A stretch of DNA of 64,000 nt from Butyrivibrio sp. Its GTDB lineage: Bacteria; Bacillota; Clostridia; Lachnospirales; Lachnospiraceae. This document shows, piece after piece, positions 59,491 to 64,000 of the stretch. Below the pieces are notes generated by a model that saw only the letters and a list, made by a program, of their open reading frames with translations, ran no database searches and had not been told where the DNA came from. The position numbers were made by a program, and so were the translations under genes. The stretch is taken from NCBI GenBank assembly GCA_015056565.1, contig SVGB01000001.1, positions 248,001 through 312,000 of the forward strand, written 5' to 3'. How positions within the stretch are numbered: the stretch's first letter is position 1; each line of letters opens with the position of its first letter.

Positions 59491-61255
59491 CAGTTGTTAA
59501 AGCTCCTCTTTGATCTATTCCAGGAATAATGATCTCTATTTCAGTAAATTCCCCTACTTCACTTCGTATCCTTACGGCATCCTGGTAGCCGGTGTATATC
59601 CTGATCCTCTCGATGGTTCCCCATAGGCCAAAGCTCTCATCAGCCTCAGCCGGGCGATCTTTCTTTTCAAAAGAAAGGATCTTGTCAATCTGCTCCTGTC
59701 TCATGCCGACACCGGTATCTCTGACTATAATATGCAGGTCAGTTTCTGATCTGAAACTCTTGATGCTGATAAGTCCCTTTTCGCCCTTGAGCCTTATGCC
59801 ATGGTAAATACTGTTTTCAACAAGAGGCTGAAGTATCAGTTTGGGAACAATACAATTTTCCGTATCCGGTGTAACGTCATATTCATCGTCTATTATATCG
59901 CCATATCGAAGTTTTTGCAGAGATAAATAGTCTTTTACAATCTTAACTTCTCTGGAGAGCGGGATATCTCTTCCGCCTTTACTTAAGAAGTTTCTGTAAA
60001 AAGAGCCCATGGTTTCCAGCGCTTCGTGGACATTATCCGCACCTGCATCCAGCGCCAGAAATCCTATGGTTTCAATTGAATTATACAAAAAGTGAGGCTT
60101 TATCTGTTCCTGCAAAACCCTCATTTCAGCTTTTTGCAAAGTTTTTTCATTTTCCATGAGTCTTTCAATAAGCTCATTAACATGGTCGATCATGTTATTG
60201 TAGTCGTTCTCAAGAAGCTCAAGCTCACTACTTGATACCTCAACATCGATCTTATCAAGCTGTCCCAAAGCCCTGTTCTTTTCCATGGCTGAAGACAGTT
60301 CAAAAACCGGATCAGTAATATGCCTTCTGATAACACCACCTGAGTAAACGGCCAGTATCACAAGGATTGCCAGCAGGAAAAGAAGTACATATATAACCCT
60401 GAAGGGAATACCCTCTTTTCCAAAGTTTGATACCCTGATGATCACTATGGGCGTGTTGCTGACCTGGCAGCCTGACACCAGAACACCTCTGCCGTCTACT
60501 ACCTTGGTTTTATGGACAATCTCTTTTGACAAAAAGCTCTCATTGAAATACTCTGCATAGTTCTGATTGCCTGCAAGGAACGTGCCATCATCCCCCATTA
60601 TACAGATGTCGTTGTAGCGAAGCCCAAAGAGCATGTTGTCAAAGATGACCGGCTTGATGTTCATGAGCATGATCCCGCTTCTCTCCTGGGAATCTATGTC
60701 ATAGATAGCTCTTCCAATGGTTATGACCTGTCTGCCGCCGGCCTTTCTTGCTATGCCATTTGAGTTTAAGGACACTACAGCTGCGCCCTTTCCATTATAA
60801 ATATCCGATCTCCACTCCATATCTCCGATGGCATCCGAGTCGTAGGTGTAGGTAAATCTGTTGGTACCAAGCATTATCATATCTTCACGCATGACAATAA
60901 CGGTGTCCACACCCTCTGTTACATTGAGGATGTCCATGATTCCGTATCTGGCATCGTTGATCATACTGATGTCCACGTTATTTACATCAGCTCTCAGAAA
61001 CGAAACAAGACGACTCTCCGTCATGATAAGTCTTGAGAGTTCCTTGAAATTGTCTATGTCTGTGCTGACATTGCTTGAAAGCGTCCTTAAGATGCTCTCA
61101 GACTCTCGCACAGCGTAGTCCCTTCTCTCCCTCTGAGTCAGGATGTACATGGCTATCAGGAAAGAAATCGTGACCATGAGGACAATACCAAGTATTACTC
61201 TCTGAAGTCTTAATGATAGAGAAATCGTCTTTTTGTTTTTCGTAAATTTATTCAT
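59474..61255 (-). CDS. Sensor histidine kinase of LytS/YesM type
   Basis: 593 residues. Membrane helices near 18-40 and 290-312 flank an extracellular Cache-like sensor, then a HAMP-like segment, then LQEQIKPHFLYNSIETIGFL with the phosphorylated His of the His_kinase family and an HATPase domain (VENSIYHGIRLKGEKG, VRDTGVGMRQEQID, SFGLWGTIERIRIY). Partner of the AraC-type regulator encoded next. It lies 31 bp after the permease gene. The signal is probably a sugar sensed by the extracellular domain or via the adjacent binding protein. Confidence 0.95.
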   Translation of the reverse strand: MNKFTKNKKTISLSLRLQRVILGIVLMVTISFLIAMYILTQRERRDYAVRESESILRTLSSNVSTDIDNFKELSRLIMTESRLVSFLRADVNNVDISMINDARYGIMDILNVTEGVDTVIVMREDMIMLGTNRFTYTYDSDAIGDMEWRSDIYNGKGAAVVSLNSNGIARKAGGRQVITIGRAIYDIDSQERSGIMLMNIKPVIFDNMLFGLRYNDICIMGDDGTFLAGNQNYAEYFNESFLSKEIVHKTKVVDGRGVLVSGCQVSNTPIVIIRVSNFGKEGIPFRVIYVLLFLLAILVILAVYSGGVIRRHITDPVFELSSAMEKNRALGQLDKIDVEVSSSELELLENDYNNMIDHVNELIERLMENEKTLQKAEMRVLQEQIKPHFLYNSIETIGFLALDAGADNVHEALETMGSFYRNFLSKGGRDIPLSREVKIVKDYLSLQKLRYGDIIDDEYDVTPDTENCIVPKLILQPLVENSIYHGIRLKGEKGLISIKSFRSETDLHIIVRDTGVGMRQEQIDKILSFEKKDRPAEADESFGLWGTIERIRIYTGYQDAVRIRSEVGEFTEIEIIIPGIDQRGALTTDEQTV

Positions 61256-61286
61256 AGGATAAAGATATCACTTTTTCCGAGGGGTT

Positions 61287-62147
61287 TCACCCCTTTACAG
61301 CTCCTGCAATGAAACTTTCCTGTATCCTTCTGCTAAGGAAAATGTAGAAGATCAGGGTTGGGAATGTGGCAATTACAAGGGCTGCTCCTATCGGGCCCCA
61401 GTCAGTGGTATAAGCTCCGGAGAGAGCTTTGATACCAACTGGAAGAGTTCTGTGTGCAGAGTCTGAAATAAAGACGTTAGCAAACATGAACTCATTCCAG
61501 CACTGGAGATATGAGTAGACACCAACCGTTGACACAGCAGGCTTCATCAAAGGGAGGATTATTCTGAAGAAGGTTCCTGTAAGTGAACATCCATCGATCC
61601 TGGCAGCCTCATCCAGAGCATATGGTATCTCAACCATGAAACCTGTGCAGATCAGGATTGACATGGAAAGAGCAAATGCTGAATAAGGAACAATAAGTGT
61701 TGAGTACTTATTGAGCCAGTGAAGTTTTGAAAGTACTACATAAACCGGAACAATCGAAGCCTGAATCGGTATGGTGAGTCCCAGCATAAAGAATGCGTTG
61801 GTCAGCTTGGACAGTTTCCACCTGATCCTTGTTATAGCGTAGGTTGCCATCATAGCGGCGAAAAGAGATATGCCGATAGCAAGTGTTGTTACTAAAAGGC
61901 TGTTTACAAAGTAAAGCCCCATGTTACCAGTGCCCATGGCACGTGAGTAGTTGGACCAGAGCCAGTCTTTAGGAAGACCTATGATGTTTGCTCCGAAAAT
62001 CTCTTCGTTGGACTTAAGCGAAAACGTAAACATGAAGTAGATAGGGAAGAGATTGACCAGGGCCCAAAATGCCAAAAAGATATACATCAGTACTTTGGCA
62101 GCCGGATTTGTTTTTTTGATTGAATCTATAGTATTAGTGTTCCCCAT
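61287..62147 (-). CDS. Sugar ABC transporter permease (MalG/LplC-type)
   Basis: 286 residues, six membrane helices. EAA loop DEAARIDGCSLTGTFFRIILP and the C-terminal RRIQESFIAGAVKG. The start overlaps the upstream permease stop (TAATG). The stop lies in a small GC hairpin (61280-61294, AGGGGT-gaa-ACCCCT) which may attenuate transcription into the sensor kinase gene. Confidence 0.95.
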   Translation of the reverse strand: MGNTNTIDSIKKTNPAAKVLMYIFLAFWALVNLFPIYFMFTFSLKSNEEIFGANIIGLPKDWLWSNYSRAMGTGNMGLYFVNSLLVTTLAIGISLFAAMMATYAITRIRWKLSKLTNAFFMLGLTIPIQASIVPVYVVLSKLHWLNKYSTLIVPYSAFALSMSILICTGFMVEIPYALDEAARIDGCSLTGTFFRIILPLMKPAVSTVGVYSYLQCWNEFMFANVFISDSAHRTLPVGIKALSGAYTTDWGPIGAALVIATFPTLIFYIFLSRRIQESFIAGAVKG

Positions 62148-63037
62148 TATTCATCCTTCTCCCTAAATATCGCTGTAATAGCAAGTGCAAATGCAAAGCA
62201 GAGCAAAATAAGCATTACAGAAATCGTACTTCCCATTCCGTATCTGTTCCTAAGGAACAGCATGTTTTCAAGAAGTGTACTAGGTACTTCCGTAGTCTGG
62301 AAAGGACCACCTTCTGTCAGGATCCTTACAAGGTCGTATGTCTTTAAGGAACCTGTTACTGCAAAGATAACGCTTACCCTGATGATAGGCTTGATGATAG
62401 GAATGACAATGTATTTATCGATCTGCCATGGAGAAGCGCCATCAAGCATTGCTGCCTCTCTTAGATCTGTTGATACGCCCTTTACTCCGGCATACATAAG
62501 GAGCATGTGATATCCAATATACTGCCAGATTGTAGGAACCAGAATGGCTCCCAGAGCTGTCTTTACATCACCAACCCATACGTGTTTCCAGCTTCCAAGA
62601 TTGACTGCGTCAAGGAATCTGTTGAGTACACCGTAGTCAGGGTTGTATATTTTAAGCCATAATTGACCAATAACCACAGTTGAAATAAGAACTGGCATAA
62701 AGAAAACTGATAAGAAAAATCTCTCTTTCTTAGGACGTCTTCCAAGAAGAAGAGCCAGGAAAAGAGAAAATGGCAACTGAACAAATACTGAAAAGAAAGC
62801 CAGTATCATTGAGTTCTTAAGAGCTGTCATGAACTTAATCGAGCCATTGGTGAAAAGCTCTATATAGTTGTCAAAACCTATGAATGTACCTTCTGAAAAT
62901 CCATTCCAGTCAAAGGTACTTCTGTAAAGTGAAACCGCAATAGGTGCGATCAGAATGCTGACAAAGAGCAGAAGTCCTGGGAGCAGAAATAAGAATATCG
63001 TAATCCCCTTTTGAATTTGAGCAGTTTTTTTATTCAT
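62147..63037 (-). CDS. Sugar ABC transporter permease (MalF/LplB-type)
   Basis: 296 residues, six membrane helices. The coupling loop reads REAAMLDGASPWQIDKYIVIP. GGAAGG seven bases before the ATG at 63037 sets the start; a longer frame from 63079 lies inside the terminator. Complex with the permease encoded next; no ATPase gene in the window. Confidence 0.94.
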   Translation of the reverse strand: MNKKTAQIQKGITIFLFLLPGLLLFVSILIAPIAVSLYRSTFDWNGFSEGTFIGFDNYIELFTNGSIKFMTALKNSMILAFFSVFVQLPFSLFLALLLGRRPKKERFFLSVFFMPVLISTVVIGQLWLKIYNPDYGVLNRFLDAVNLGSWKHVWVGDVKTALGAILVPTIWQYIGYHMLLMYAGVKGVSTDLREAAMLDGASPWQIDKYIVIPIIKPIIRVSVIFAVTGSLKTYDLVRILTEGGPFQTTEVPSTLLENMLFLRNRYGMGSTISVMLILLCFAFALAITAIFREKDE

Positions 63038-63056
63038 ACCGTAACCTTCCAAAAAA

Positions 63057-63100
63057 ATCGGTCCTTTCTGTATTCCCAAAGAAACGCAGGAAGGACCGAT
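63057..63100 (-). terminator. Intra-operon terminator/attenuator after binding-protein gene
   Basis: ATCGGTCCTT (63091-63100, read on the minus strand) pairs with AAGGACCGAT (63057-63066) across a 24-nt loop, then T7. As in the other CUT1 operon, it should lower permease expression relative to the binding protein. Confidence 0.85.
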
Positions 63101-63113
63101 GTGTAGTTAAAAA

Positions 63114-64000
63114 TTATCTGATGTCTTTAGCAAGACCGTCAGTAAATGCCTGTCCATCAACCTGGCATCCATAAACCTGATCTACATATGAAAGATATGT
63201 GTTAGCATCGTCAGCGTTCATAGCTGTATCTCCGAAGAGTACGAAGTTGTCAGCCTTTGAAACGATCTCAGATACTGTCTGTGTAAGCTCGTTAACTGAA
63301 CTTGTGTCGCCGTATGGTGTCCATGCAGGAAGTCCGCATCCATCAAGGTATCCATAGTGGCAGATGAGCTTACCAAGCTCGAATGCATAGTCAGCAGCCT
63401 TCTCAGCGTTAGGTGAAGATGCTGCAACTGCAAGTGTATCTGAAGGTCCACCGATGAGCTGTCCGAGTTTAGCCTTGTCAGCATTGATAACTGGGAACTC
63501 ACCAACTTTTACCTTAGGGAAGAACTCTTCGTTAGCTGCGAAATCTGCGCAGTTCCATGTACCATTCATGTAGAATGCATACTTGCCAGCCATGAAGTTG
63601 TTCTTAACTTCGTCATTTGTAAGGCCGATTCCTGAAGGATCGAAGTAACCATTTGTTACAAGACCCTGGAATGTGTTAACAGCATCTGTTACATCCTGGT
63701 TAGCCCATGTAGCTCTTCCAAGGAAGATGTCGTTAAGTGTGTCAGCGCCTGCGCTCTTCTCGATTACAGACTCAAGATACTCTGTTACGCACCATGTCTC
63801 TTTTCCAGCACATCCGAAAGGAATGATGCCTGCTGCCTTAAGCTTGTCGCAGCACTCGATGAACTCATCATAAGTTCCAGGGATTTCGGTGTAGCCAACC
63901 TGTCCAAGAAGGTCCATGTTAGCGAAAAGACCAACGATGTTCATTGTTGTAGGAACGCCGTAGTGCTTTCCATCATAAGTTGTATTACCAAGCATGTTCT
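63114..64000 (-). CDS. Sugar ABC transporter solute-binding protein, 5' end cut by window
   Basis: About 295 C-terminal residues of a family-1 solute-binding protein: GKHYGVPTTMNIVGLFANMD, YDEFIECCDKLKAAGIIPFG, NNFMAGKYAFYMNGTWNCAD and a C-terminal DADDANTYLSYVDQVYGCQ. The N-terminus with its lipoprotein signal lies beyond position 64000; an internal ATG at 63995 is not the start. It heads an operon of two permeases, sensor kinase, AraC-type regulator and GGDEF protein. Codon use is strongly biased, as in highly expressed genes. Confidence 0.93.
   Translation of the reverse strand, partial: NMLGNTTYDGKHYGVPTTMNIVGLFANMDLLGQVGYTEIPGTYDEFIECCDKLKAAGIIPFGCAGKETWCVTEYLESVIEKSAGADTLNDIFLGRATWANQDVTDAVNTFQGLVTNGYFDPSGIGLTNDEVKNNFMAGKYAFYMNGTWNCADFAANEEFFPKVKVGEFPVINADKAKLGQLIGGPSDTLAVAASSPNAEKAADYAFELGKLICHYGYLDGCGLPAWTPYGDTSSVNELTQTVSEIVSKADNFVLFGDTAMNADDANTYLSYVDQVYGCQVDGQAFTDGLAKDIR

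Overview
The window looks like the chromosome of a Gram-positive, anaerobic Lachnospiraceae bacterium, most like Butyrivibrio or Pseudobutyrivibrio. This is an inference from gene content: paired DUF5716/DUF5717 proteins, a DUF4250 peptide, NHLP-type peptide exporters, CUT1 sugar transporters with a YesN/YesM-type two-component system, a MoxR/Bat-type operon, ferrous-iron uptake, CIRCE-controlled htpG, and GGAGG ribosome sites throughout. Coding density is high, most genes are on the minus strand, and operons are tight. I saw no tRNA, rRNA, CRISPR array, prophage or complete insertion sequence.

Layout. 1-2.4 kb: feoA-feoB (iron uptake) divergent from a DtxR-family regulator, with four TTAGC-N4-GCTAA-type operator candidates between them. 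2.4-6.6 kb: a His-rich metal-binding protein, a long Ala/Pro/Glu repeat protein, a cyclophilin, and a secreted protein of four tandem repeats. 6.6-10.9 kb: a YgjP-type metalloprotease, a diguanylate cyclase, a receiver protein with a partner gene interrupted by an in-frame TAG, a 99-bp palindrome and a PD-(D/E)XK nuclease. 11.2-16.6 kb: a MoxR-DUF58-VWA-VWA-TPR (Bat-like) operon. 16.7-19 kb: purB-metF. 19-26 kb: a compact four-gene operon of unknown function that includes an Hsp70/actin-like ATPase (DUF5716) and a 1196-residue DUF5717 protein. 26-29.7 kb: a MacAB-like ABC efflux set. 29.8-37.2 kb: an operon with two NHLP-type ABC exporters (one with an intact C39 protease), a zinc-ribbon kinase-like protein with a lost DFG aspartate, a VWA protein and a divergent adenylosuccinate-synthetase homologue, with no precursor peptide gene visible.

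37.3-46 kb: a formate/nitrite channel, a 145-bp hairpin lying between convergent stop codons, a GH13 sucrose-phosphorylase-family enzyme with a P-loop kinase, a LacI regulator and a CUT1 sugar ABC transporter. 46-51.5 kb: the start of an exopolysaccharide operon (PHP tyrosine phosphatase, Wzz, CpsD kinase, Ig-like protein, LCP transferase) that ends with a sortase-B-like lipoprotein lacking all three catalytic residues. 51.7-56.7 kb: a chemoreceptor with a SigD-like promoter, DUF4250, a flavin reductase and htpG. 56.7-64 kb: a sugar-responsive operon read as solute-binding protein, two permeases, sensor kinase, AraC-type response regulator, GGDEF protein.

The best candidates for undescribed biology are the NHLP/VWA/pseudokinase/PurA-like operon, the DUF5716/DUF5717 operon, the dead sortase in the polysaccharide operon, and a palindrome family shared by the hairpins at 38.2 and 56.7 kb.
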